A DNA stretch of 64,000 nucleotides from Paramacrobiotus metropolitanus. Taxonomy: Eukaryota > Tardigrada > Eutardigrada > Parachela > Macrobiotidae. The notes under the pieces are model-generated. The model ran no database searches. It saw nothing but the letters and a program-made list of their open reading frames with translations, and had not been told where the DNA came from. How positions within the stretch are numbered: position 1 is the stretch's first letter; each line of letters begins with the position of its first letter. Positions 23,756-35,673 of this stretch are shown piece after piece. The DNA lies in NCBI RefSeq assembly GCF_019649055.1, contig NW_026570335.1, positions 310,001 to 374,000 on the forward strand. Direction: 5' to 3'. Made by a program: the position numbers and the translations under genes.

Positions 23756-26420
23756 AACCAGGGAATATAGGGGCCCTCCCCCTTCAAAAAAATCTCATTT
23801 TTTGCACAAAGGTAGTAAACAAATGTAGGACATTTAAAAAAATATTTTCAGCTGCTGTAATCAAGGTAGGCGTGGTCAAACGTAATTAAAATTGTTAAGT
23901 TGGTAAGTACTGCACACATGATAATCAATCGATTTTTTGTCAGTTTAATTTTTTGATTTCATAAGTGACGCATGGCTTAAGGCTGCGAGTTCACCTGCTG
24001 TGGTCAAGAAAACCACACATCAAGCATTGAAAACCACACATCAAGCATTTCACTCTGGTACCGTACTCCTGTCCTGTACTTCACTCCTGTACTTTGCTGC
24101 AGCGCAGCATGAGTATTCTATCTTTTATACGCGAATATCTGCATGAAAAGGTTCTTTACTAGAATGGGCATAAATATATATTTCTTTATCATCAGTTTTT
24201 CTCTTGAATTTTGTTTGAGCAACTATAAATTATCACGACCTTAAAGTGTCTATCATGTACAAAAAACTAAACGGTGGTGTCACTCATGAAAACGAAGAAG
24301 TAACGTGAAAAAAAGCTAATGCTCTGTATATTAGCATATATATGTGAAGATATGGCGGATTTAACGACTTTAAATTGCGTTTGACCACGCCTACCTTGAT
24401 TACAGCAGCTGAAAATATTTTTTTAAATGTCCTACATATGTTTACTACCTTTGTGCAAAAAATGAGATTTTTCTGAAGGGGGAGGACCCCTATGTTCCCT
24501 GGTAAGACGTGGTTAATGTACTGTAGTGACGGTCACAAGTTAGACCACAGAGTAAGTTTACCGGAGAAATGGACCATGTATATACCAACGCTGCACGGGC
24601 AAAATTCACGATATTTTACCAGCAAATTAAAACCGGAGTTCCTTCAGCGACATTCATGTTTTAAAACTTTATTTGACTAACTAATAATATCTAAAATCAA
24701 AGATTAACTATTAACTAACAGAAGGCTGGAAAAGAATGCATACCGAGGTAACAGAGCTCTGATATACTGTGTCATGCTGGTTTGTTGTGGTTTTTGGGGT
24801 GCCCCCTCCGGGGGAGGGGGCGCTTTTTGTTCAGCGCTGGGATTGACGGTGCATGTTTTCACAAGGTGGGCGCAGAAAGTGCTGATGATTTTTAGAGCTC
24901 TGATGATAAGGGAAATGTGGGTAAACAAGTGGTTAAATTTACATGGACATTTTGTGCTGAAATGCGAAAAGTAAAATGGGAATCAAGTCGTGAATTTTGC
25001 CCGTGCAGCGTAAGTGTATCCACTGCACATTTTTCCGGTAAACTTACTCTGTGGTCTAACTTGTGACCGTCACTACAGTACATTAACCACGTCTTACCAG
25101 GGAACATAGGGGTCCTCCCCCTTCAGAAAAATCTCATTTTTTGCACAAAGGTAGTAAACATATGTAGGACATTTAAAAAAATATTTTCAGCTGCTGTAAT
25201 CAAGGTAGGCGTGGTCAAACGTAATTTAAAATTGTTAAGTTGGTAAGTACTGCACATATGATAACAAACCGATTTTTTGTCAGTTTAATTTTTTGATTTC
25301 ATAAGTGACGCATGGCTTAAGGCTGCGAGTTCACCTGCTGTGGTCAAGAAAACCACACATCAAGCATTGAAAACCACACATCAAGCATTTCACTCTGGTA
25401 CCGTACTCCTGTCCTGTACTTCACTCCTGTACTTTGCTGCAGCGCAGCATGAGTATTCTATCTTTTATACGCGAATATCTGCATGAAAAGGTTCTTTACT
25501 AGAATGGGCATAAATATATATTTCTTTATCATCAGTTTTTCTCTTGAATTTTGTTTGAGCAACTATAAATTATCACGACCTTAAAGTGTCTATCATGTAC
25601 AAAAAACTAAACGGTGGTGTCACTCATGAAAACGAAGAAGTAACGTGAAAAAAGCTAATGCTCTGTATATTAGCATATATATGTGAAGATATGGCGGATT
25701 TAACGACTTTAAATTGCGTTTGACCACGCCTACCTTGATTACAGCAGCTGAAAATATTTTTTTAAATGTCCTACATATGTTTACTACCTTTGTGCAAAAA
25801 ATGAGATTTTTCTGAAGGGGGAGGACCCCTATGTTCCCTGGTAAGACGTGGTTAATGTACTGTAGTGACGGTCACAAGTTAGACCACAGAGTAAGTTTAC
25901 CGGAGAAATGGACCATGTATATACCAACGCTGCACGGGCAAAATTCACGATATTTTACCAGCAAATTAAAACCGGAGTTCCTTCAGCGACATTCATGTTT
26001 TAAAACTTTATTTGACTAACTAATAATATCTAAAATCAAAGATTAACTATTAACTAACAGAAGGCTGGAAAAGAATGCATACCGAGGTAACAGAGCTCTG
26101 ATATACTGTGTCATGCTGGTTTGTTGTGGTTTTTGGGGTGCCCCCTCCGGGGGAGGGGGCGCTTTTTGTTCAGCGCTGGGATTGACGGTGCATGTTTTCA
26201 CAAGGTGGGCGCAGAAAGTGCTGATGATTTTTAGAGCTCTGATGATAAGGGAAATGTGGGTAAACAAGTGGTTAAATTTACATGGACATTTTGTGCTGAA
26301 ATGCGAAAAGTAAAATGGGAATCAAGTCGTGAATTTTGCCCGTGCAGCGTAAGTGTATCCACTGCACATTTTTCCGGTAAACTTACTCTGTGGTCTAACT
26401 TGTGACCGTCACTACAGTAG
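23756..26420. repeat. Tandem duplication of a 1,339-bp unit of alternating inverted arms
   Basis: Segment 23756-25081 recurs at about 25095-26420, offset 1,339 bp (1,340 within one stretch), with only scattered differences. Inside, one arm sequence alternates in orientation: inverted at 23756-23886, direct at 24376-24612, inverted at 24994-25222, direct at 25715-25951 and inverted at 26333-26420. Two different spacers separate the arms. The arm carries a GGGGTCCTCCCCCTTC core bordered by TA on each side and the block CAGCTGCTGTAATCAAGGTAGGCGTGGTC. The layout suits a foldback or MITE-type element amplified by unequal exchange. Short open frames repeat with the unit but have no coding support. 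Confidence 0.85.
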
Positions 26421-28537
26421 TGCAGTGGCTACCGGTGGCGATCCGCTTTTGCTATGACCAACAGAGTAGTAGTGCTTCAGCAATAGCGTTACCAAGTCGT
26501 TTCGGTTTAGAATGTATTTTTCTCGTTCCATTAGTAACGAATAGTATATAGAGTATAGGAAAACAGAAATAACTGCACAAATAACATCCAACTTTCGAAG
26601 TATTTGTTTATCGGTCGTGACGATGTTTCTGCCGTTATTCTGCGTTACGTTATGGCTTGCTAGATGGTCAGACTGAGCTAACAATGTTGGTTATCTTTTC
26701 CAGCTTTTTGACTTTCGTGTATTTCTGCGTAGCGCAGTACAGTGAACTGTCTTTGCAGAAGATTAAAGAAACTCGGGTATAACACTTGCGCTTGATGCTT
26801 CTTGACAATTAGAAGTGGAAGAAAAACATTTTGATACTTCTAGTCTGTTTTCTGGCGGAGTAAACATTTGGATTTAAGCTGCGTCGCAGCCTGCGCCCTT
26901 TTCGCCAACAACTTGGCCAGATCTCTGTCCACGGGGCATTTCCGCTGCGGGACATTTCTTCCGTTCATTGCGTCGCAGAGACAATTAATTCGCACCGTTT
27001 CTTCCCGTGACGTTTAGTCGCGTAAGGTTCGGGAGGTGGATAACTATGGGGTGGTGGGTGGCAGCAAACACTCATATGAGCATTTGGCATATAAATTTGT
27101 AAAACGAATTGTCCTTGGGCAAAACAACCAGGAGGCCAAATATCCTGCCGCTAACTACAGGACAACGAGCAGTCCCACGACCGAATGTCACGGGTCAGTT
27201 TGTCGCACGGTCGGGTCTATTAGCGTCGGGTAGGCGACAGTGAGTGCTACTCGGAGATAACCTTTGCCTTTCCGTGATAAAGGAGAACGGCGATATAGAA
27301 AGTCTTTGCGGCCGCGGCGCAGACACTGATCGTAAACTGTGCAACGGCAGACACAATCCTTTGCGCAAATTCTAAGGCTTCTGTCAATCTTCCCGGTGGC
27401 AGAATTGAATGGTGTGATGACGTTCATGGCTCCGAAGAGCCTCGCACCATTTCCGATGCAAATGTTGCCATTCCCGGGTAAAGCCGGTAAGCAAAAGTGG
27501 TGGCGATTGCTATAGCAAGGAAACCGTCGCACTGAACGAGTTTTTGTCACCGTTGCCTGGCCACATCCACGCCGTCATGTCTCTCATCTCATTTCATTAG
27601 ATGACCATTAGGCGTTCTGTTTCCACCGTCCAACAGCAAGCCCTAAAACATAAAAAAGTTTAATGTACATAAACGTTTTCTTAACGTTACCATAACAATA
27701 AGAAAGTTACCGCAATAGTTTTAAACACCTACAAACAGAACTGTAAATTGTTTAGGTATCATATGCATTTAGGAAGTAAAACCGAAAGCTGAGCACGTTA
27801 TACTGATTAAAGTAAGTGCACAATTCGCGAAACATTGTTGGACAAAATGTGCTCACGTAGATTCCATCTCGCAGAGTTTTGCCGCCGCTTTTGGTGTGCG
27901 CGTTAGGTTACCATTAATTGGGCGGTGACGTTGGTCTTTGGGAAGAGCCGTAAAAATCCACCGCAACTTAATTTCACTCAACTATGTACTCGTAATTCGG
28001 GTTAAGAAAGTAACAAAACTGCTGCACCTAATTTACACACCACATCGAAAACTGGAAAGCGTAACTGCTCCAATCTGGTACTGGTGTGTGAATCTGCGAT
28101 GGGCACGGCCATTACCTTTTAATCAGACAATGTGTCGCGTTTTTTCGAAATTGAAAAGCTATTGCTGCAAAGGTATTTAAAATTGTTAATGTAACTGCGT
28201 AAAATGTGAACAAAAGGAGACAAAAAACCACTAATAAGGAAATGGGGCAGATTTGAAACTTAAACACAAGCCAACTTTGAGGGTGATTTAATTTGACATG
28301 GAAGGTCTTACTGCCCTTTAAAAAAACTCTGCCGCGTGTTATTTGTTTACTTTGCGATTACGTTTGGCGTTTGCATCAAGCGACCGGGTTGCACCGCACG
28401 TTACCCAAACGCTGAGCAGCTCCGTGGTCCTTGGCTTAAAGCGGATGCTGGCTGGTTGCTTTACCGGGTACGAAATGGCAGTGGAGTTCCGCCCCCACGG
28501 AGCCGGTGGCCTTTGCGTTGGGTTACTGCGCTGTAGG
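26421..28537. other. Intergenic, weak coding-like segment only
   Basis: A 120-codon minus-strand frame (27188-27550) has a Cys-containing stretch but no recognised domain and no clear exon borders. Other frames are short. The rest is AT-rich spacer with no recognised RNA gene. Confidence 0.25.
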
Positions 28538-29807
28538 GGGTCGGCCAAGTTTACCTTTGCCTTTTCTTTGCCTTTGCCTTTCCACTTTGCCTTTTTCCAC
28601 ATTGCCTTTACCTCTGCCTTTGCCGCCGCGAACACCTTACCGTCCTAATTAGCCGTCCCAAAAAGCCGTCTAAAATAACCTTTACCGTTGGCTTTGACCG
28701 TTGCAAGTCAAACACTTTATCGTTTCTGGACTTTATTAGCATTGACACAGCTTACTAAATAGTTTAGTTATAGACTTGAATACTGTAAAACAAAAATTTG
28801 TGGTAGTTTTAGCATAAAAAATTATTCAATATAAATCAGCCATCCCAACCACTAATTTGCACTTCTGTATTTACAGAGTACATGGGCATTACTTCAGGTA
28901 AATCGGCAATCAAAATTCATAGTACAATTAAAATAATTACATCATAAGTCATTTATAACCCGGCCAAATGCCCAATGGTTTTACATCTTTATACGGAAGA
29001 AGGCCCCTTAAAAGCGACCACAATAATAGTTTGTTAAAAGCTGATCACAAGCGGCATTATTACAGAATGCAAGCTAGGACTAGGATACATTCAGGGTAGC
29101 TCTGACAACAGAATTTCTGAACCAGTTAATTCTACTTAATTTAATTAATTTCTAGTAACTATATTTAATTCTAGTTAATTTCTCACTGTTTGAGGGGGAA
29201 ACTAGAGTCCTCTGCGTAGTAACGAAAGCTGAATGACCGCAATATGGACAGCACTTAGCGCAGAGAATTGTTCAGTTACTCAGCCGAGCCGGCAACGGTG
29301 TTTCGTGATTTTTTGTGAAGGTAAATTATTTTGGCAGTCGTCACATCTCAACACATCATACAGGTCACAGTTCTGTATGACTACAAAGTTGCGAACAGTT
29401 ATTTCTGTCGAACCAGGACTCGGCGCCAGCGAGTATCCGTCTTGTTAATTCTATTATCATGCTATGAGAAATTGATAACACATACTCGTACAGTCGTACA
29501 ATATAAAATGGTTGCCGTGTTTTCGTTTGGTGCCTCATGTAATACTGAAACAATAATTTCATAAACGTTCACGGTGAAGATACAACAGCGCTAAAAATTC
29601 CGAAAATGGTAAAGTGTTTGGCGGCTTTCTGTTATGCAGCGGTTAACGGCAACGGTAAAGGTTATTTTGAACGGCATTTTTGTAAGGCTAAGTAGGACGG
29701 TAAGGTGTTCGCGGCGGCAAAGGCAAAGGTAAAGGTAATGTTGAGAAAGCCAAAGTGAAAAGGCAAAGGCAAAGAAAAGGCAAAGGTAAACTTGGCCGAC
29801 CCGCTGC
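28538..29807. mobile_element. Foldback element with AAAGGC-rich arms
   Basis: The left arm, about 28538-28705, is the reverse complement of the right arm, about 29638-29807. The outer ends share GGGTCGGCCAAGTTTACCTTTGCC (right arm read in complement). The arms are largely built of CCTTTGC / GCAAAGG reiterations and continue inward through CCGTCCTA, AATAACCTTTACCGTTG and similar blocks. The interior of about 0.93 kb is AT-rich and has no transposase-like frame. This resembles foldback-type non-autonomous DNA transposons. No target-site duplication was identified. Confidence 0.6.
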
Positions 29808-30845
29808 AGGAATCCAGTTGATGGATCGGAATTATTGTGAGACTGCTTTATTTGCTCATAGGCTGCAACAGAGATGGAACGCAGCAGCTTGCGCAGCACA
29901 TCAGAGATATGCAAAGCATAAGCATTGATGTAAGCAGCAGGAAGAAGTACAGGTACGTAAACTGTAGCACAATTAGGCATCTTATATGCCGGTATGTAAA
30001 AAAATTTATAAAGATGCGGATGTGCGCACTGTCTTCCGATTATCGATACTCACCTCAGGAGCAATGTTTCGAGCCCCGTTTAGCAGCTGCAATTGCTTTG
30101 TACTATGTAAGTACTTTATTCGTGAAGGCGCATCGACGCTGGCCGCTGGGTGAGACGGTAAATTGTGCAAGGTTGTAGTACGGTGGCAGCGATATTGCCA
30201 TTTTCCGTTTTCCGCTTGTTAAAAGTTAAGCACAGATAAATCAGCCAATGCACCGGTTTGAACATGTTGTACTTTTTCGGCAATTTTATTGCCTTGAATT
30301 TAAAACGAAAGTTTTTTACCTGGATATAGTCTGGGATTCAAGTTGCTGAGGCTGGCATTGAGTAATACAATTTGTTTGCATAATCAAAAAAAGGAATAAC
30401 CAACCCGCCAGTCGGTTCGAAAGCCGTAGAAACAAGCAAATCAAAGCAAGGAATATATCTCCAATACCAGCTTGCTCCGGAATGGTGCCCATTGCGCATA
30501 TATCTGAATGGACAGCCGCGGAGTAGTTAATAGTCGCATAAAATATACAGTAAATAAATTTCTCATATTTGCGATCCATGCATAGCGCCCTACATTTCAT
30601 GGTTCTGCCCGAGCGTCGGGAAAAAACTGCCAGATGGACAAGCAAACAATGCTAGTGTGGCAATACTTTGCAATTCTGCTTTATGTGAAACTTCCAGCAG
30701 TTTTTTAATTGCAATATTATTACTGCAACACCATGCAGCGGCGACAACAGTAAAAGTTCTGCATTATCACTGTTATTTTTATTATTACATCAAGAGCAGA
30801 CAACCCGATCGACTGAACTTCAACGTCTGGTCGGTGCAAAATTAA
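29808..30845. other. Intergenic, no supported gene
   Basis: Frames of about 110 codons on opposite strands (29837-30178 and 30316-30645) show no domain. No RNA gene or repeat was recognised. Confidence 0.3.
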
Positions 30846-31650
30846 ACAACACGAGCTTACGACAGATCAACCATTCGGAGAGCAAATTTGAAAAAACCCA
30901 CGCCATCAACGCTGATTATCTGCATATTAACTTTTTGTATGCGCTCGAAAATGTCCTTTAAACGCATGGCCAATGTGCCTTCTCCGATCTTCTTCTTCGC
31001 TGACACTTCAATTCTCTTTGGCTTCCGGAGATTATACCGCGATGTCATATCCGTGAAGTCAATCATGTCGACCATGTACTGCGGCGGGCGGTACGCTTCG
31101 TGGTTGTAGATCTTGTACAACCATACTGCTTCGGGCTGCTTCCAACGGTCGTACAGTACACCGGCAGGATTCGCAGTTTCTGGTACAGCTCGGGTGTTAC
31201 CCGCTCCTTGTAATCAGAAATCGCCCGCAGTGCTTTCCGCTGTGCTTTAGCCAGTTTGCCGCGCAAAGCCAAAGATGCCGGTGAACACGTATCCGACCCG
31301 TAGTCGAAGTGTGACTGCACACAAGCATGGTAAAGGCTCCTTCGCTAGGGCAGATCCAGGCCGTCTTTCCCGCAATTATTCATTGCGATACCGTAGTTAA
31401 CTTTTCGCAGCACATGATCCACATGAGTTCCCCACTTCAGGTTGGGGTCTATGTAAACCCCCAGATACCTCGCGCATTTCACTTCCTCCATCTGGTGGCC
31501 ATTGATCGTCACCACGGGAGAAAGTTGGCTATTCTTCGATTCGGGACAGATGTACATAAGTTTGCAATTCTTTTCGTTTATGCAGAGGGTGTTATCTGCA
31601 AGCCAAGTTGTCACATACTGCGATCATACTGCGATACGCTGCTGTCACAA
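30846..31650 (-). pseudogene. LINE 3' fragment, end of reverse-transcriptase ORF
   Basis: Three successive minus-strand frames (31614-31345, 31320-31063, 31120-30857) read together as the C-terminal part of a non-LTR reverse transcriptase of jockey/CR1 style. There is a WLADNTLCINEKNCKLM block, then KCARYLGVYIDPNLKW (the KYLGV-ID-LKW signature), then SHFDYGS, a basic AQRKALRAI segment and a basic C-terminal tail. The frames are joined by frameshifts, so the copy is dead. It is truncated at its 5' side near 31650. A related fragment lies on the plus strand at 32100-32450. Confidence 0.65.
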
Positions 31651-31759
31651 GGTATATAAGAAGGATGTGGCACAAGTCCATCATGGTACGAACCAACCTG
31701 ATGGAACGTACTCAATAGTCGTACACAATGTTTTGTAAGATGCAGATGCGCATGGCTAA

Positions 31760-31960
31760 TAGGTTAAAGTTGCTAAAATGCCGGGTATCGTAGTGCAATG
31801 ACCAACTCCACCGACTGGTATATGTTGTAGTAATCCGTTATAAAATTAACGAGTTCGTCCCTTGCATTAATCTGGGCATGTCTTGGCTTGTCCGAAATTC
31901 AAATACTTTTTTGATTTGCATTTGTCTTTATTTTGAATTTCGGATATTGCTTTCTTGAGC
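31760..31960 (-). repeat. Interspersed repeat R3, copy 1
   Basis: Shares GCTAAT, TATCGTAGTG, GAGTTCG-CCTTGCATTAATCT and a trailing CAATTGAAATA/GAAATTCAAATA-type block with 33245-33430 in the same orientation. It includes one dispersed ACTACGATA motif (31784-31803). The element class is unknown; strand is arbitrary. Confidence 0.45.
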
Positions 31961-32099
31961 TGTATACGGATTGTGGTTAGATTCGGTAGAGACTGGTTGA
32001 CAAATAAAGGTGGAATTTTCAAAGAATAGCAGAATTATTGGTATTACCTTTACACGTGAGTGTAACGTAACGCTATTGGAGCAATTGCGAACTGCCCGA

Positions 32100-32450
32100 C
32101 AACACCAGTAAATCTACTGATGCCTGATGGATCGTTTTGGAAGTCACCCACTATTAACGCGCTGGCGGGGCATCAGGAGGCTGGCTGTCTGGTTGTATGT
32201 ACAAGATCGAACATCCGGCGCCGCTCAGTGTACCAGCGTATCTTACCGATATGATCGATCTTGGAGAGAACAGAAACCGTACAGTTTGCGCAACGCCGAT
32301 CAACTGCCCAATGTGCCCATCAAGACCAGTGCGGCGACGAAATGTGGGGACACAAGGTTATCCTGGAGACTGGGCAAGCTGCTGGATAAAGATAGCAAAT
32401 GCGGCAGTGATATTGTTGATTCCTGGCTGTTTTGAAACCGCTTTAATTTA
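32100..32450 (+). pseudogene. LINE 3' fragment, C-terminal tail of RT ORF
   Basis: Overlapping plus-strand frames contain MYKIEHPAPLSVPAYLTDMI, parallel to MYKIYNHEAYRPPQYMVDMI in the fragment at 30846-31650. After a frame change follows a YSLRNADQ / LSWRLGKLLDK segment parallel to YNLRKPKR / LAMRLKDIFER. It is therefore another, diverged and frameshifted copy of the same LINE family in opposite orientation. Confidence 0.6.
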
Positions 32451-33244
32451 CTAGAATCAATCACCGTAAAGACAAACATATAACGCGTTTTTGCGAACGA
32501 CACTCGTCACTTAATTTTCGAACTGTTCGATTTTTTTGATGGGCGGTTTTCTTGTTAGCCGTTTTACTTGTTGGGGAAAAATACAGTAAACTGAAATTGC
32601 AGTCATCTGTCAGTACCCATGTAGCCGCCCGCTGTAAGCGTTGCTAATGCGATCGAATGAACGGAACCGGAAGCTGTATTCTTAATACGATCGGAATGCG
32701 AAAAAAAGCGAAATATTCTTTATTCAGTTTTGCCATATCAAGTAGTTCATCCACTTAGAAAAAAGCTTACCGTATGAAATTTCGTTGCGCAAGGTCCTCA
32801 GGATTAAAGGCGTCTTCTTATCCGGCCTACCGGAAAGTGCACAATGATGTCTAAAAGTTTAAATCTCCTGCACCTAGTTTAAAATTGCTGTTAATAATTT
32901 TTTCAGTGTTCGTGGATAGAAATTACGGCACGATCAATAAAATTTTTTATGGCTGCCTTTATTAAAGCTAATTTCTTGGTGTTTTTCCGCCTTTTCAAAT
33001 CACGTAAGTTCTACAATACTGGCAAAATAAGCAGCGATAACTGATTAGCATTTCGAAGTTATTGAGGCACTCTTATAGGCACTAGATTACCAGTTTGTTG
33101 TAGGCACTCCTTTTTGCACTGTTTATTATAGGCCGAAAAATATGGAGAAGGTCTAGCGCGATTGCGTCATGCAAATAAGCCGCTGGGTTAAGTAAGCACA
33201 CTGCACAGCCGGGTATTGCTATAATGTACAATGAAGGCAACTCA
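32451..33244. other. Intergenic, no supported gene
   Basis: AT-rich spacer after the LINE fragment. No ORF of note, RNA gene or recognised repeat. Confidence 0.3.
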
Positions 33245-33430
33245 TCGTTAGCAGGCTAATGGCGGATATCGTAGTGTACTGGCCAATATCTTCACGGGAA
33301 CTATGGGGATCACTGAGTCATCACTCGTAAAAGAAGAATTAAAAGAGTTCGCCCTTTGCATTAATCTAGGGAAGTTTCAGTTTTCTTCCTCAATTGAAAT
33401 ATTTTTTATCATGTACCGTTTGTTACGTTG
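33245..33430 (-). repeat. Interspersed repeat R3, copy 2
   Basis: Second copy of the family at 31760-31960, in the same orientation and more diverged, with a dispersed ACTACGATA motif at 33265-33284. Assignment rests on short ordered blocks, so the boundaries are approximate. Confidence 0.4.
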
Positions 33431-33739
33431 AACTTTGGATGCATCATCGCTATTTTTAATGGCCTATGTATTGTGTAGATACGGTGTGTAAATCGTACCG
33501 GTACAGATTGAACGGCGAATAATCTGTTGAAATTTGTAGACGCAATAAAATCGCTGTTACATGCACCGAAAACCAAGAAACAAATAAAACATCTGTTGAA
33601 TAACTGTAATGTGAAAATTTACACTTGCGTGGACGAAGCGTCGTTGTGGCCACATATGGCGACAACTATCCTCTATATCACTTTCGGCATTTGCGTTCAG
33701 TCCACTAGATTTGAATGATTTTTAGGCAAACTATTATCC

Positions 33740-34273
33740 CCACAAATGCATCCGCTGTGTCCTTCAAATTACAGCCGGCGTACCAGTCAGTCACAAGAAG
33801 CGTTCGAGCGGGATCGGCGGAAGACCGAAAGCGACGCATTTATTCGAAACTAACTGGTCGTTATTTTGCCACCTGCGAACCGTGGTCTGCAAAACTGCGA
33901 ACACCAGCGAATGTGATTGTCCGTTCTTCAGTGAAACTGGCTCGCGTAATGAAGGTCAAACAGTTGAAGCGCGAACTGCCGAAATTTTGTGGCAACGTAA
34001 GAACAAGTGTTAAAATCCAACGATTAAAGGCGGCTTTAAAAACTGTGGGTCTTCTAAAGAGTCACAAGAAGTATTTTACCTGGGCTGGTTGTTGTCTATT
34101 TGTGTGTATTTTAGCGTAACTCACGGCTTGTACGAGTTATCAGTAAGTACAAAGTTATCAATAAGTTATCATTCACGTCTAATGACGCCTGCCAAGAAAC
34201 AGGCCGCCAGACAATGTTCAAATCCGGTATATTACTTTTTTTGCTTGATTCGGCTGATGGGGTTTGCCGAGGG
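33740..34273 (+). pseudogene. LINE 3' fragment split by the LTR retrotransposon (upstream half)
   Basis: Closely matches the reverse complement of 63470-63970 and, more distantly, the LINE C-terminus at 62235-62775. Shared features are a GCGGGATCGG Ala/Glu/Lys-rich segment, a CCACCTGCGAACCGT block and the tail GGCGGCTTTAA followed by GTGGGTCTTCTAAAGAG. Frames are broken by stops, although an open 134-codon frame (33715-34119) survives by chance. It ends abruptly at 34273 at the 5' LTR. The continuation is at 56671-57055. Confidence 0.7.
34270..34273. repeat. Target-site duplication, left copy (AGGG)
   Basis: AGGG immediately precedes the TGTCAG start of the 5' LTR and is repeated at 56671-56674. 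The unoccupied paralogue at 63472-63475 (minus strand) reads AGGA at this position, flanked by the same sequences, confirming a 4-bp duplication. Confidence 0.85.
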
Positions 34274-34656
34274 TGTCAGAGACCGCTCACTCGAGGCGGT
34301 AGACACCTCTTGTGGCTTTGCTCTGTCGCCCGCCCGCACATGGCTACTCCATTCGTGCCGCGCTATTACGCTGCTCACTCAGCGTATACTTTGTCTACGC
34401 TGACCAATCACCGCATTTCTGCACTCTTGGGGGCGTAGCCCAGCGCTTACGAGCGATCCCATGCTTTACGGCATCAGCTGTTGCATACCTGCAGCACGCT
34501 GCATCATTATCACTTTACCGACTTGCGCGCTCGCAGCTACTTTTCCACAGCGTATGCCGCATTGGCTTTTCTGTGTTTGTTTGTGGTTGCTTTATTGTTT
34601 CACAATAAAGGCATATTTGCCCCAATTTTCGCTCTGCTTCCGTGTCATATTTGACA
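34274..34656 (+). repeat. 5' LTR
   Basis: 383 bp, starting TGTCA and ending TGACA (5-bp inverted ends). Nearly identical to 56287-56670: seven substitutions and one T-run indel were counted by eye. It contains AATAAA at 34604-34609, a likely polyadenylation signal, 47 bp from the LTR end. The promoter should be in U3, but no clear TATA box is identified. Confidence 0.95.
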
Positions 34657-34672
34657 TGGTAGCAGCAATGTT
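34657..34672 (+). promoter_or_regulatory. Primer-binding site
   Basis: Starts directly after the LTR with TGGTAGCAG. TGG is the complement of the universal tRNA CCA end, and the nine bases match the complement of the 3' end of eukaryotic initiator methionine tRNA (CTGCTACCA). The match stops after nine bases, so the tRNA assignment is tentative. Confidence 0.65.
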
Positions 34673-35673
34673 CGGTATTCTTTCCTGGAACCTCTGATCC
34701 CAGTGAAGGCACCATATCGGTCGAACTACGCTGATTGCCTATAAGTAGGCCAGCCATCCCGCGACCTCATCTCCTGCATCATACGGATCTCACTGGAGAT
34801 CCGCAGCGCGACGGATTAATTATACGGGTCAGGCCTATAAGTAGGCCTCCCGCCGCTTTGGCTCCCCGCTCAAAAACTGAGTTGGGTACGATCCTGTTGA
34901 CCAAATAAGCACCCTACCGGGTTGCGTTGATACGGGTCAGGTCTATAAGTAGACCTCCCGCAGCTTTGGCTCCCGGCGAAAAAACTGCGTTCGGTACGGT
35001 CCTGTAACACCAACGCCCTATCGGGTGCGCTGCGGCCCTCACGGTAGAAGAGGGTGAAGTGGACGACGGAGCAGCACTGTCTGGAGCGAAAATCGACCGG
35101 TAAGACCTGCTGTGGCGTCGTAGGTTTTCGTAGAACTTTCGAAAAATTCGAGGTTTCCGCGTAGAACCGTACTTCAAAAATTCATAACTCTTTAACCTTT
35201 CATCCGATCAGCTCAAAAATAGCTTTTTCGGAAAGATCGTAAAAAGTTGCTCTAGAAACGAGTACTTTTACTTTCTTAAATTTACTTCCTGAATTTTACC
35301 GAATTTTCGGCGAAAAACAACCGCCATTTTGTCCAGCCAGAATTTTCGCGAAAAAGTCGCGTGACGTCAGCGTGGTGATTTTCCATAAAATTTCGACCAG
35401 TCAGAACACGTGGGAAACTTCCCCGTGTTATAACAGTCGTAGTGACTCATATTATTTTTTAAATTTTGCTCACGGCACGCTACTCGTGACGTAGAGCTTT
35501 TTGCAAGACCATTTTGTAACTGACGTCACACTGGTCAGTAACGTAACATAGGGCCATAGGAAGCTAACGCTAAACCTGAGCTTTAGCGTACCTGACCAGC
35601 ACCAACCCGCGACAGCCAAACTCAACGTTCCGGTCCGGACCAAGACCAAAGAAATCTTCTAAGTCCCACTACC
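34657..35673 (+). other. 5' leader of the retrotransposon
   Basis: About 1 kb without a supported ORF. It holds two tandem 108-bp repeats (34823-34930 and 34931-35038), each with a CCTATAAGTAGG-type hairpin, a CTTTGGCTCCC block and a CCCTACCGGG or CCCTATCGGG hairpin. A third hairpin copy lies near 34739. Such structured leaders often carry packaging or translation-control signals in retroelements; that role is inference. CATAGGG occurs near 35545, shortly before ORF1. Confidence 0.6.

Noticed and set aside
24492-26313. Short ORFs repeated at 1,339-bp spacing (for example starting MFPGKTW and MLVCCGF)
   Set aside because: They recur only because the DNA is duplicated, and one occurs inverted in an arm. 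There is no coding signature.
28339-28648. Opposite-strand ORFs of 98-101 codons, Lys- or Phe-rich
   Set aside because: They lie in the AAAGGC-rich foldback arm and reflect its simple sequence.
33715-34119. A 134-codon plus-strand ORF as a host gene
   Set aside because: It aligns with a decayed LINE 3' region whose paralogues encode the RT C-terminus in other frames, so the openness is accidental.
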